Source of the DNA: Pseudobacillus lumedeiriae
Lineage (GTDB): Bacteria > Bacillota > Bacilli > Bacillales > Domibacillaceae
DNA: 64,000 nt
Direction of reading: 5' to 3'
Assembly: GCF_044891285.1 (NCBI RefSeq)
Contig: NZ_JAUIYO010000003.1
Coordinates: forward strand, 124,001-188,000
Shown piece by piece: positions 43,250-51,761 of this stretch. Position numbers and translations under genes: made by a program. Every line of letters begins with the position of its first letter. The stretch's first letter is position 1. The notes under the pieces are model-generated. The model saw only the letters and a program-made list of their open reading frames with translations, ran no database searches and was not told the DNA's origin.

Positions 43250-43666
43250 TTAATCGTATATTACATTTTTGCCTTCTTCACTTAACTTTTTTAAAGAAGT
43301 AAGCATATGATTTATTTCTGCATCGGAATGTCTTTCCCACGAACCTAATTCAGCTACTATTTTCAAAGGAGATTTAGACCGGTAAGAACGTGTTGGGTTT
43401 CCAGGAAATCTTTTATCAGTTAAGTTCGGATCATTTTCAAAATCACCTAATGGTTCTACAATATAAATTCTTTCTTTTGACTTAGATCTCGCCAATTCTG
43501 CCCCCCATTTAGCAGCATCTAATGTTGCAGTAAAATATATATAGTTGGATTTTTTATCTTGGTAATTAGATAAGTGTTGTGGTACTAATAAATCTCCAAT
43601 ATTCAGTTCTGCTTTAGTACCATGAAAAAAAGGACCATTATCTAAGACATCTTTTTTATCGTTCAT
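43250..43666 (-). CDS. arr: rifamycin ADP-ribosyltransferase Arr
   Basis: 138-aa enzyme that ADP-ribosylates the C23 hydroxyl of rifampicin using NAD+, conferring resistance. The family start GPFFHGTKAELNIGDLL with the NAD-binding His15-Gly-Thr is clear, as are IYFTATLDAAKWGAELA (about 44-60), RIYIVEPLGDFENDPNLTDKRFPGNPTRSYRS and the C-terminal ELGSWERHSD. Full length. The unit is AT-richer than its neighbours, has its own promoter and terminator and is bracketed by direct repeats, all pointing to acquisition. AAGGGGTG ribosome site. Confidence 0.94.
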   Translation of the reverse strand: MNDKKDVLDNGPFFHGTKAELNIGDLLVPQHLSNYQDKKSNYIYFTATLDAAKWGAELARSKSKERIYIVEPLGDFENDPNLTDKRFPGNPTRSYRSKSPLKIVAELGSWERHSDAEINHMLTSLKKLSEEGKNVIYD

Positions 43667-43803
43667 ACGGATACACCCCTTATATTTTTAGATTTGTATT
43701 TAAGAGTATAGTATCGAAATTGCAAAAAGAACAGTCTATAGATAACTTGATAATAATTGTATAATGTAAGTAGAGAGAGTTTATATTTAAAAAGTAATAT
43801 TAA

Positions 43804-43825
43804 ACAAACGGGCGCGATTGTTGCA
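43804..43825 (+). repeat. 22-bp direct repeat, arr-proximal side
   Basis: ACAAACGGGC-GCGA-TTGTTGCA, second copy of the repeat at 43128-43149; repeat-to-repeat distance 676 bp. It lies upstream of the arr promoter region. Confidence 0.7.
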
Positions 43826-43882
43826 TAAAGATTGGATTTTTAAACGACTTTATTGTTATTACACAAGACGAACCAACAAAAG

Positions 43883-44008
43883 ATGATTGAACCTTCTGAT
43901 TTAAGGATCAATAAAAAACGAAAGCGTGCATTATGGATACTAGAACATTACGAAAGAGTAACACCTCAGAACGGGAAATATACCCCTCAGATGCTAAAAA
44001 TGAAATGA
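43883..44008 (+). pseudogene. gene fragment or 41-aa ORF beside ssrA
   Basis: ATG-ATTGAACCT... reads MIEPSDLRINKKRKRALWIL and continues EHYERVTPQNGKYTPQ to a stop. There is no ribosome site, and the preceding sequence in another frame (LNDFIVITQDEPTKDD, then stop) also looks protein-like, as if a longer gene had been disrupted. I do not recognise the family. It sits between the arr unit and the ssrA terminator and may be debris of an island. Confidence 0.4.
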
Positions 44009-44061
44009 TCGTTTGAAGAATCATTTTTTCAAATGCACTAGCCGTTTTTTATTCTACAAAC

Positions 44062-44094
44062 GCAAAAAGGACTTGCCTTAATTGGCAAGTCCTT
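44062..44094 (-). terminator. terminator of ssrA
   Basis: AAGGACTTGCC / GGCAAGTCCTT arms followed by TTTTTGCG on the minus strand, 34 bp after the tmRNA 3' end. Confidence 0.9.
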
Positions 44095-44127
44095 GATTAG
44101 GTTAAATATAATCCACCAAGTTATGTA

Positions 44128-44483
44128 TGGTGGAGACGGTGGGAATCGAACCCACGTCCAAAGATAACGCCACTTAAGCGTCTACGAGCGTAGTCGATAT
44201 ATTCGGTATTCGCTGTTCCTTTTGCCTATCGACTGGCGGCCGGACAGCTAGCCTGATTAGTCTCTTCCTTTGTCCCCAGGCGGAGAACTCCGGCGTAGTC
44301 CACTGAGATTGGACCCCTTACCCGACTACATGGACGATAGCGGGAGGAGCAGCTACTCTATATTAGGCAGCTAAAGCTAAATCGTTTTTGCCAGTTATAT
44401 TTAGGCGTTTGCGTTGATACGAAGACGTCCCTCCGGCTCGCAGCCCAAGCTCGAACTACCCCTGTCGAATCCGTAACGTCCCC
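44128..44483 (-). ncRNA. ssrA: transfer-messenger RNA (tmRNA)
   Basis: 356 nt. The 5' end GGGGACG pairs with CGTCTCC before the encoded ACCA, forming the tRNA-like acceptor. GGGTTCGATTCCC is the T arm and TTACGGATTCGACAGGGG the conserved 5' segment. The tag frame at 44363-44392 reads GGC AAA AAC GAT TTA GCT TTA GCT GCC TAA, giving the peptide (A)GKNDLALAA. It rescues stalled ribosomes together with SmpB, encoded just upstream on the same strand. Confidence 0.97.
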
Positions 44484-44577
44484 ATTATAAAAATAGGAGA
44501 GGACTCTAAGTCCGTAGCTTAGCTACAGTTTTCATTATACCATATGTCTTAAAAAATGCAACAGCATGGAATGATTT

Positions 44578-45045
44578 TTATCCTTTCTGCCGTTCTCTAA
44601 AGGCACGTTCGATGTCGCGCTTCGCTTCTTTCTTCTTAAGATCTTCACGCTTATCGTATTTTTTCTTTCCTTTCGCAAGACCGATTAATAATTTGGCATA
44701 GCCATCTTTTAAATACATTTTCAGCGGTACGATCGAGTAGCCGGCTTCTTTCGTTTCCCCAATCAGCTTATCGATCTGTTTGCGGTGCAAGAGTAGCTTT
44801 CTCGTTCTGAGCGGCTCATGATTGTAGCGGTTCCCCTGTTCATACTGGCTTATGTGCATATTATAAACAAACAATTCCCCCTTATAAATACGGGCAAAAG
44901 CATCTTTTAAATTCACACGCCCCGCGCGGATCGATTTAATTTCTGTTCCTTGCAGCACAATCCCGGCTTCGTATGTTTCTTCGATAAAAAAATCGTGATG
45001 CGCTTTTTTATTTTGCGCAACTACTTTTCCTTCTCCCTTTGGCAT
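44578..45045 (-). CDS. smpB: SsrA-binding protein SmpB
   Basis: 155-aa OB-fold protein that carries tmRNA to stalled ribosomes. NKKAHHDFFIEETYEAGIVLQGTEIKSIR and NLKDAFARI are core motifs, and the C-terminal basic tail KKKYDKREDLKKKEAKRDIERAFRERQKG folds into the vacant mRNA channel. GAAGG ribosome site. It lies next to ssrA and downstream of rnr, as in B. subtilis. Confidence 0.97.
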   Translation of the reverse strand: MPKGEGKVVAQNKKAHHDFFIEETYEAGIVLQGTEIKSIRAGRVNLKDAFARIYKGELFVYNMHISQYEQGNRYNHEPLRTRKLLLHRKQIDKLIGETKEAGYSIVPLKMYLKDGYAKLLIGLAKGKKKYDKREDLKKKEAKRDIERAFRERQKG

Positions 45046-45104
45046 CCTTCTTCACCTTCCATTATTTAAGTTGCAGCCAAAGTGAGGCTTTCTCAATTGA
45101 AAGT

Positions 45105-45188
45105 GTCAGACCTCACATCAACAATAGCCTGTATAGCAGGAGGTTGGACATCCACTATATCCAGACATATTGCAGGTGAGGTCAGACC
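45105..45188. mobile_element. 68-bp insertion with 8-bp direct repeats (MITE-like)
   Basis: GTCAGACC occurs at 45105-45112 and 45181-45188, flanking 68 bp whose ends are inverted (CTCAC ... GTGAG). The sequence on both sides of the junction resembles the terminator hairpin at 15389-15432 (GGGCTGTCCCATAAGGGTCTGACA), as if the element had inserted into it between rnr and smpB. Confidence 0.6.
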
Positions 45189-45228
45189 CTTATGGGACAG
45201 CCCCACTTACGAAACAGCTCTGCTCGAT

Positions 45229-47568
45229 TTATCCATTATTGCGGCGGCGTTTCTTTGCTTGTTTTTTCGGAACGCCTTCGGAATATTTGCCGCGCTTTTT
45301 CTTTTTGTTCGGTGCTTGGTTGCTCCAGTCACCGGCTTCCCCTTCACTGTTGCCTTGCGGACCGCGCGCTTTTCCGCTGTTTGATTTCGTGTGAATGGTT
45401 TTTGTCTGTTCACGCGAACGCTCTCTCGTATTCTTCATCCCAACCACTTCAAAGTCGATCGACTGCTCTTCTTTGTTCACGTCTCTGACCCGGACACTGA
45501 TTTCATCACCAATGCGAAAAACATTTCCTGTCCGTTCACCAATCATGGCGAAGTGGCGCTCATCGTAACGATAATAATCATCCGTCATATAAGAAACGTG
45601 AATGAGACCTTCAATCGTATTCTCGAGTTCAACGAACATACCAAAGTTCGTGACGGAGCTAATAATACCATCAAACTCTTCCCCGATTTTGTCAAGCATA
45701 AACTCCGCTTTTTTCAGTTCATCGGTGTCACGTTCAGCATCCACTGCCCGGCGCTCCATATTCGATGTATGCTCAGCGATTTCTGGCAGACGAGCATCCC
45801 ACTTCGCCTGTGTTGCTGGGTCGATCTGTCCTTTAATTACATACGTACGGATTAAACGATGGACAATCAAATCCGGATAACGGCGGATCGGTGAAGTGAA
45901 ATGGGTGTAAAACTCTGTTGATAACCCAAAATGCCCTAAGCTTTCCTCATGGTATTTCGCCTGCTGCATGGAACGAAGCATCACCGTAGAAATAACGACT
46001 TCTTCCGGCTTTCCTTCAATGGCTTCAATCACTTCCTGAAGTGCCCGCGGATGAACCGAATTAGCTGTTCCTTTGACAATCAGCCCAAAGTTGGTAATAA
46101 ATTCAAAGAAGCGCTGCAGCTTATCCTCTTTTGGATCTTCGTGAATTCGATAAATGAACGGTACATCCATCCAGTGAAAATGCTCGGCTACCGCTTCATT
46201 CGCTGCAAGCATAAATTCCTCGATTAACCGTTCCGCAACGGACCGCTCCCGCAGCACAACATCAGTCGGCTTTCCGTCTTCATCAACAATTACTTTTGAT
46301 TCTTTAAAGTCGAAATCGATGGCACCGCGCTTTTGCCGTTTGTTACGCAAAATCGCTGCCAGCTGCTCCATCTCTTCAAACATCGGTACGAGAGGCTCAT
46401 ATTGTGCCCGCAATTCTTCGTCCTTGTCTACAAGAATACGGTTGACATCACCGTACGTCATTCGTTCGGTCGTCTTGATCACACTTTGGAAGATCTCATG
46501 CTGCACAACCTCACCTGCAGCATTGATTTCCATTTCACATGACAACGTCAGCCGATCTACTTTTGGATTCAGCGAGCAAATGCCATTAGAAAGACGATGT
46601 GGAATCATTGGAATGACACGATCTACCAAGTACACACTCGTTCCTCGTTCATATGCTTCCTCGTCAATGGCAGATCCTTCTGTCACATAATAGCTGACAT
46701 CAGCGATATGAACACCGAGCTTGAAATTGCCATTGTCAAGCTTTTGAACAGTGACCGCATCGTCAAGATCCTTCGCATCTGCACCGTCAATCGTCACAAT
46801 GGTTTCACCGCGCAAATCACGTCGGCCTTCGATATCTTTTTCGCTAATCGTTTCTGGTGTGGCATTCGCCTGGGCCATTACCTCTTCAGGAAACTCCTGC
46901 GGCAGTCCATGCTTGTAAATAATTGAAATAATATCCACACCTGGATCATTTTTATGTCCAAGTATTTGAACAACTTCCCCTTCAGCACTTTTACGGCCGT
47001 CTGGATAAGAAGTAATTTTCACAACAACTTTATGACCTTCAATCGCTCCATTGGCCGCTTCTTTTGGAATAAAAATATCACTGGCAAACTTCTTATCATC
47101 AGGGATCACAAAGCCAAAGTGCCTGCTGTCAGTATATGTACCGACAATTTCTGTTTTTCCGCGTTCTAGAATACGTACAACGGTCCCCTCACGGCGTGAT
47201 CCGCTCGTTTCAGAAGTAATCCGGACAAGGGCAATGTCACCATTTAACGCCCCATTCGTTTCATGAGGCGGAATGAATACATCATCCATACCTGGCTCTT
47301 CAGGTACTAAAAAAGCGAAGCCTTTCGAATGTCCGGAAATTTTGCCGCGAACTAAATTCATCTTCTCAGGAAGGCCGTAGCGGTTCGCTCTCGTGCGGAC
47401 AACTAACCCCTTTTCCTCCATGTAAACGAGCGCCTTTACGAAATCTTTAAATTCAGCGGAATCTTCAATCTGCAATAATTCTTCTAATTCTTTTACTGTA
47501 AGAGGCTTATAAGATTCCTCCTTCATACAAGTTAACAATCTGTCAACAAGATCGTTTTGCTCATCCAT
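45229..47568 (-). CDS. rnr: ribonuclease R
   Basis: 779-aa 3'-5' exoribonuclease of the RNB family that degrades structured RNA and acts with tmRNA. N-terminal winged helix about 1-65, two cold-shock domains about 70-225, RNB catalytic domain about 255-580 (IDGADAKDLDDAV with metal-binding aspartates, YERGTSVYLVDRVIPM), S1 domain about 635-715, then a Lys/Arg-rich tail. The ATG behind GGAG is chosen over the GTG at 47577. An insertion element lies between its stop and smpB. Confidence 0.96.
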   Translation of the reverse strand: MDEQNDLVDRLLTCMKEESYKPLTVKELEELLQIEDSAEFKDFVKALVYMEEKGLVVRTRANRYGLPEKMNLVRGKISGHSKGFAFLVPEEPGMDDVFIPPHETNGALNGDIALVRITSETSGSRREGTVVRILERGKTEIVGTYTDSRHFGFVIPDDKKFASDIFIPKEAANGAIEGHKVVVKITSYPDGRKSAEGEVVQILGHKNDPGVDIISIIYKHGLPQEFPEEVMAQANATPETISEKDIEGRRDLRGETIVTIDGADAKDLDDAVTVQKLDNGNFKLGVHIADVSYYVTEGSAIDEEAYERGTSVYLVDRVIPMIPHRLSNGICSLNPKVDRLTLSCEMEINAAGEVVQHEIFQSVIKTTERMTYGDVNRILVDKDEELRAQYEPLVPMFEEMEQLAAILRNKRQKRGAIDFDFKESKVIVDEDGKPTDVVLRERSVAERLIEEFMLAANEAVAEHFHWMDVPFIYRIHEDPKEDKLQRFFEFITNFGLIVKGTANSVHPRALQEVIEAIEGKPEEVVISTVMLRSMQQAKYHEESLGHFGLSTEFYTHFTSPIRRYPDLIVHRLIRTYVIKGQIDPATQAKWDARLPEIAEHTSNMERRAVDAERDTDELKKAEFMLDKIGEEFDGIISSVTNFGMFVELENTIEGLIHVSYMTDDYYRYDERHFAMIGERTGNVFRIGDEISVRVRDVNKEEQSIDFEVVGMKNTRERSREQTKTIHTKSNSGKARGPQGNSEGEAGDWSNQAPNKKKKRGKYSEGVPKKQAKKRRRNNG

Positions 47569-47617
47569 CCCGTTCACTCCTATCTCTTTAAATGCAAAGT
47601 GCCTGTCCAGCCGCCTA

Positions 47618-48364
47618 TTACTCTGCCCAGTCCAGCCGCTCTAAAAACGCATAAACATCTTCATGCAGCTGTTCTTTTTCTTTATCGATCGTAATGACAT
47701 GGCCAGACTCTTCATACCATTTGATTTCCTTCATCGTTGATTCAATCTCGTCGTAAATGATGGTAGCACTTTCCGAGTTAATCATCTCGTCATGCCGTGC
47801 TTGAACGATAAAAGCCGGGGCATAAATCAGATCTATGCTGCCGCGTACGTCCGAAATGAGCTGCTGCAGTGCCTTTAACGTATTCATCGGCGTTTTTTTA
47901 AATGCTTCTATCTCTTGTTCAATAACCCCTTCTGATTTCCCTTCAAACTTTTTAAATTGGCGGGCATAATCAACCACTCCTTGATACATGACTTCTTCAC
48001 TCTTGATATACATCGGTGCACACATCGTTACAATTCCTTTAACGGGCACAGTATACCCAAGCTTTAAGGAAAATACCCCGCCAAGGGAAAGGCCAGCCAC
48101 AGCAATTTCATCGCAGCCAAGGCTTTTTAGATGCTCATAGCCAGCCATTACATCTTTCCACCAATCGTCAGGCCCGGTATGCACCAGCTCCTCTGGAGGA
48201 ACCCCATGCCCTTTATAATGCGGGGCATGCGATGTGTACCCTTTCTTTTGAAGAAAGCGCCCAAGCATCCGCACATCAGAAGAATTGCCCGTGAACCCAT
48301 GAAGCAAGAGTACAGCCCGATTTCCAGCTTCAAATGTAAATGGTTTTGGCAGACGTAATCTCAT
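47618..48364 (-). CDS. est: carboxylesterase Est (YvaK)
   Basis: 248-aa alpha/beta hydrolase. Oxyanion region LLHGFTGNSSDV, nucleophile in GLSLGGVFSLKLG (Ser about 93), acid in IVQARHDEMINSES and His in ESGHVITIDKE. Corresponds to B. subtilis YvaK and the Geobacillus thermostable carboxylesterase; hydrolyses short-chain esters, with natural substrate unknown. Placed between secG and rnr, the conserved order. Confidence 0.93.
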   Translation of the reverse strand: MRLRLPKPFTFEAGNRAVLLLHGFTGNSSDVRMLGRFLQKKGYTSHAPHYKGHGVPPEELVHTGPDDWWKDVMAGYEHLKSLGCDEIAVAGLSLGGVFSLKLGYTVPVKGIVTMCAPMYIKSEEVMYQGVVDYARQFKKFEGKSEGVIEQEIEAFKKTPMNTLKALQQLISDVRGSIDLIYAPAFIVQARHDEMINSESATIIYDEIESTMKEIKWYEESGHVITIDKEKEQLHEDVYAFLERLDWAE

Positions 48365-48486
48365 AGTACAAAAAACCCCTTTTCTCTAGTATGAACCGTT
48401 CCACACACATTCATTATCATTTTACGGAATATTCCCCTGCGAAACCAGCAGAAGGCTTTATCCTGCCAAATGATTTCATTAAAAAA

Positions 48487-48520
48487 GAGCGTCTCAAAGC
48501 CCAGCCTTTGAGACGCCCTC
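48487..48520 (-). terminator. terminator of secG
   Basis: GAGGGCGTCTCAAA / TTTGAGACGCTC arms and TTTTTT on the minus strand. Confidence 0.88.
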
Positions 48521-48525
48521 TTTCA

Positions 48526-48759
48526 TTATAGTCCAAAATAAGATACAGCGATCGTCAAAACGAAAAACAAGACAGCCAATACAACCGTCACGCGGTGCAG
48601 CACTAAGTCAATGCCGCGTGCTTTCTGCTTGCCAAAGAGCTGCTCTGCTCCGCCCGAAATCGCTCCGGACAAACCAGCACTTTTTCCTGACTGCAGCAGC
48701 ACAACAACGATCAGCGCAATTGATACAATCACGAGCAAAGTAACTAATAAAGTGTGCAT
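48526..48759 (-). CDS. secG: preprotein translocase subunit SecG
   Basis: 77-aa membrane subunit of the SecYEG channel. Two TM helices (about 3-22 and 53-75) flank the conserved LLQSGKSAGLSGAISGGAEQLFGKQKARG loop. AGGTAG ribosome site. Position between eno and est matches Bacillus. Confidence 0.95.
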   Translation of the reverse strand: MHTLLVTLLVIVSIALIVVVLLQSGKSAGLSGAISGGAEQLFGKQKARGIDLVLHRVTVVLAVLFFVLTIAVSYFGL

Positions 48760-48830
48760 GTTTCTACCTCCACATCAACGAACATACGAATGAAACAAGT
48801 TTAACATAAAACAGGTAAAAAGGAAATAAA

Positions 48831-48884
48831 GGAGCCAGCTCCATCTTCGCTTTGATACGATGAAGGAACCAGCTCCCTGTCACT
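48831..48884 (-). terminator. terminator of the glycolytic operon
   Basis: GGAGCTGGTTCC ... GGAGCTGGCTCC region folds through its inverted arms with a T-rich tract, between eno and secG. Confidence 0.65.
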
Positions 48885-48899
48885 TTTTACAACTGAAAA

Positions 48900-50195
48900 T
48901 TATTTTTTAAGATTGTAGAACGTTTTGTCCCCAAGATATTCAGCCAGCTCACCAAGCTGATCTTCAATACGAAGAAGCTGATTGTATTTAGCCACACGGT
49001 CTGTTCTTGATGGTGCACCTGTTTTAATTTGGCCAGCATTTGTTGCAACAGCGATATCAGCAATTGTTGCATCTTCTGTTTCACCAGAACGGTGAGAGAT
49101 GACAGCTGTATAGCCGGCACGTTTAGCCATTTCAATAGCATCAAATGTTTCTGTCAGTGTACCAATTTGGTTTACTTTAATTAAAATAGCGTTGCCGACT
49201 CCTTGCTCAATTCCTTCAGCAAGCTTCTTCGTGTTCGTTACAAACAAATCATCACCAACAAGCTGAACTCTGTTACCGATACGCTCAGTCAGCATTTTGT
49301 GGCCTTCCCAGTCGTTTTCATCTAAGCCGTCTTCAATAGAAACGATCGGATATTTAGTAACGAGTTCTTCGTACCAGTCAACCATTTCTGCAGACGTTTT
49401 AACAACGCCTTCTCCGCTTAAATGATATTTGCCGTCTTCTCTGTTGTAGAACTCAGAAGAAGCAGCATCCATCGCTAATTTGACTTGCTCGCCGGGCGTG
49501 TAACCGGCTTTTTCAATCGCTTCAATAATTGTTTGCAGCGCTTCTTCGTTTGACTTCAAGTTCGGAGCAAAGCCGCCTTCGTCACCAACCGCTGTATTTA
49601 ATCCTTTTTCTTTTAAGACCGCTTTTAAGCTATGGAAAATTTCTGTACCCATACGAAGGCCTTCTTTAAAGCTTTCCGCTCCAACCGGCATGACCATAAA
49701 CTCTTGAATGTCGACGTTATTATCAGCATGCTCTCCGCCGTTTAGGATGTTCATCATCGGTACTGGAAGTTGTTTTGAATTTACACCGCCAAGGTACTCA
49801 TACAAATGAACGCCAAGGAAATCAGCAGCTGCATGAGCAACAGCCATGGAAACGCCAAGAATAGCGTTTGCACCGAGCTTGCCTTTGTTTTCTGTTCCAT
49901 CAAGCTCAATCATGGCGCGGTCAATACCGATTTGATCAAGTGCTTCGAAGCTTCCAACAAGTTCAGGAGCAATCACTTCATTTACATTTTCAACAGCTTT
50001 TAGAACACCTTTGCCAAGGTAACGGCCTTTATCGCCATCACGCAGCTCTACTGCTTCATATTCACCTGTAGAAGCACCTGATGGCACGAGTGCCCGTCCG
50101 AATGCGCCGGATTGTGTATATACTTCTACTTCCACTGTGGGATTTCCACGGGAATCTAATACTTCACGTGCATAAATGTCAGTAATAATTGGCAT
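48900..50195 (-). CDS. eno: enolase
   Basis: 431-aa glycolytic enzyme converting 2-phosphoglycerate to phosphoenolpyruvate; also part of the RNA degradosome-like network. REVLDSRGNPTVEVEV near the N-terminus, GDEGGFAPN, SIEDGLDENDWEG (Mg2+ ligands), GDDLFVTNT and SHRSGETED are all present. Length is standard. Last gene of gap-pgk-tpiA-gpmI-eno, 30 bp after gpmI. Confidence 0.98.
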   Translation of the reverse strand: MPIITDIYAREVLDSRGNPTVEVEVYTQSGAFGRALVPSGASTGEYEAVELRDGDKGRYLGKGVLKAVENVNEVIAPELVGSFEALDQIGIDRAMIELDGTENKGKLGANAILGVSMAVAHAAADFLGVHLYEYLGGVNSKQLPVPMMNILNGGEHADNNVDIQEFMVMPVGAESFKEGLRMGTEIFHSLKAVLKEKGLNTAVGDEGGFAPNLKSNEEALQTIIEAIEKAGYTPGEQVKLAMDAASSEFYNREDGKYHLSGEGVVKTSAEMVDWYEELVTKYPIVSIEDGLDENDWEGHKMLTERIGNRVQLVGDDLFVTNTKKLAEGIEQGVGNAILIKVNQIGTLTETFDAIEMAKRAGYTAVISHRSGETEDATIADIAVATNAGQIKTGAPSRTDRVAKYNQLLRIEDQLGELAEYLGDKTFYNLKK

Positions 50196-50225
50196 ATCAA
50201 TTCTCTCCTTTTTCTCATAAAAAGA

Positions 50226-51761
50226 TTATTTATTTATTAAAGTTGTGCCGGTCATTTCAGTTGGTTTTTCGATGTTCAATAAATCAAGCATGGTTGGTGC
50301 TAAATCACCAAGAATGCCGCCTTCTCGTAAATCAATCCCCGGCTTTGTCACAATCACCGGCACCGGGTTCGTTGTATGAGCAGTCATCGGGTCGCCTTCG
50401 ATTGTCACTACTTCATCAGCATTCCCATGATCTGCCGTAATGATCGCTGTGCCGCCTTTTGCAAGGATTAAATCGACGATGCGGCCTAAGCATTCATCTA
50501 CCGTTTCTACTGCTTTAATCGTTGGCTGCAGAAGTCCGGAATGACCTACCATGTCAGGGTTGGCGAAATTTAAAATAATCGCATCCTGCTGGTCATTATT
50601 CACTTCATCCAACAGTGCCTCCGTTACTTCATACGCACTCATTTCTGGTTGTAAGTCATATGTGGCTACTTTTGGAGAATTAATTAAAATACGTTTTTCC
50701 CCTGGAAATTCTCTTTCTCGTCCGCCGCTCATGAAAAAAGTGACATGCGGATATTTTTCTGTTTCCGCAATTCTCAGCTGATTTAAATGGTGAGCCGCTA
50801 ATACTTCCCCAATCGTATTTGTCAAATCAATGTTGTCAAAAGCAATATCGCCGTTGACCGTCACGCTGTAAGGAGTCATGCAGACAAAGTGAAGGTTTTT
50901 AGGCATCTGACCGCCGCGGTCAAATCCTTCAAACTCCTCGTTCGTGAATACATTTGACAATTGAATGGCCCGGTCTGGACGGAAATTGAAAAAGATAATA
51001 GCGTCATCATCTTCTACTTTTGCCACAGGCTGACCGGCATCATCTGTCAATACAGCAGGAACAACAAATTCATCATGAATGCCATTTGAATACGACTCGT
51101 CTACTACTTCCAGCGGATCTTTAAAGAACGGAGCTTCATTGTAAACGATCGCACGATATGTTTTCTCTACCCGCTCCCAGCGTTTGTCACGGTCCATCGC
51201 ATAATAGCGGCCGGAAATCGTAGCAAATTGACCGCTTCCATACTCTTTCATCTTGGCAAGCGTGTCTTGAATGTAGCCTTTAGCTGTCTGCGGGCCAACG
51301 TCACGGCCATCCAAAAAGGCATGTACATATACTTTTTCCAAACCTTCTTGAGCAGCAAGCTTTAATAAAGCAAATAAATGATTCTGGTGACTATGTACAC
51401 CGCCATCAGACAATAATCCGAACAAATGAAGAGCCGATCCATGCTGTTTCGCATGATGAATTGCTTTTAGAAATGCTTCGTTTTCGAAAAACCCGCCTTC
51501 ACGAACGGCAATGTTAATTCGTGTTAAGCTTTGATACACAACACGGCCGGCACCAATATTCAAATGGCCGACTTCAGAATTCCCCATCTGTCCTTCCGGA
51601 AGGCCGACCGCTTCGCCGGATGCTGTTAATGTTGTGTGAGGAAACTGCTCCCAGTACCTGTCAAAGTTTGGCTTATTTGCCTGCGCTACCGCGTTTCCTT
51701 CCTGTTCAGCGCGGCAGGCAAAGCCATCTAGAATAATAAGCGCAACAGGTGATTTACCCAT
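50226..51761 (-). CDS. gpmI: 2,3-bisphosphoglycerate-independent phosphoglycerate mutase
   Basis: 511-aa Mn2+-dependent enzyme of the alkaline phosphatase superfamily. LDGFACR near the start carries a metal ligand, MGNSEVGHLNIGAGR contains the phosphoserine (Ser62), and TADHGNADEV and AHTTNPVPV give further ligands. Overlaps tpiA by 8 bp. In spore formers this enzyme is pH-regulated through Mn2+ affinity, preserving 3-phosphoglycerate in spores. Confidence 0.97.
   Translation of the reverse strand: MGKSPVALIILDGFACRAEQEGNAVAQANKPNFDRYWEQFPHTTLTASGEAVGLPEGQMGNSEVGHLNIGAGRVVYQSLTRINIAVREGGFFENEAFLKAIHHAKQHGSALHLFGLLSDGGVHSHQNHLFALLKLAAQEGLEKVYVHAFLDGRDVGPQTAKGYIQDTLAKMKEYGSGQFATISGRYYAMDRDKRWERVEKTYRAIVYNEAPFFKDPLEVVDESYSNGIHDEFVVPAVLTDDAGQPVAKVEDDDAIIFFNFRPDRAIQLSNVFTNEEFEGFDRGGQMPKNLHFVCMTPYSVTVNGDIAFDNIDLTNTIGEVLAAHHLNQLRIAETEKYPHVTFFMSGGREREFPGEKRILINSPKVATYDLQPEMSAYEVTEALLDEVNNDQQDAIILNFANPDMVGHSGLLQPTIKAVETVDECLGRIVDLILAKGGTAIITADHGNADEVVTIEGDPMTAHTTNPVPVIVTKPGIDLREGGILGDLAPTMLDLLNIEKPTEMTGTTLINK

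Noticed and set aside
43250..43666. Prophage or toxin ADP-ribosyltransferase
   Set aside because: Length and motifs fit rifamycin-inactivating Arr, and no antitoxin or phage gene accompanies it.
44128..44200. Ordinary tRNA gene on the minus strand
   Set aside because: The T arm and acceptor look like a tRNA, but the matching 5' half is 300 bp away with a tag frame between, so it is tmRNA.
45391..47266. Several 70-150-aa ORFs opposite rnr
   Set aside because: All are antisense to a well-conserved RNase R gene with no ribosome sites or recognisable domains.
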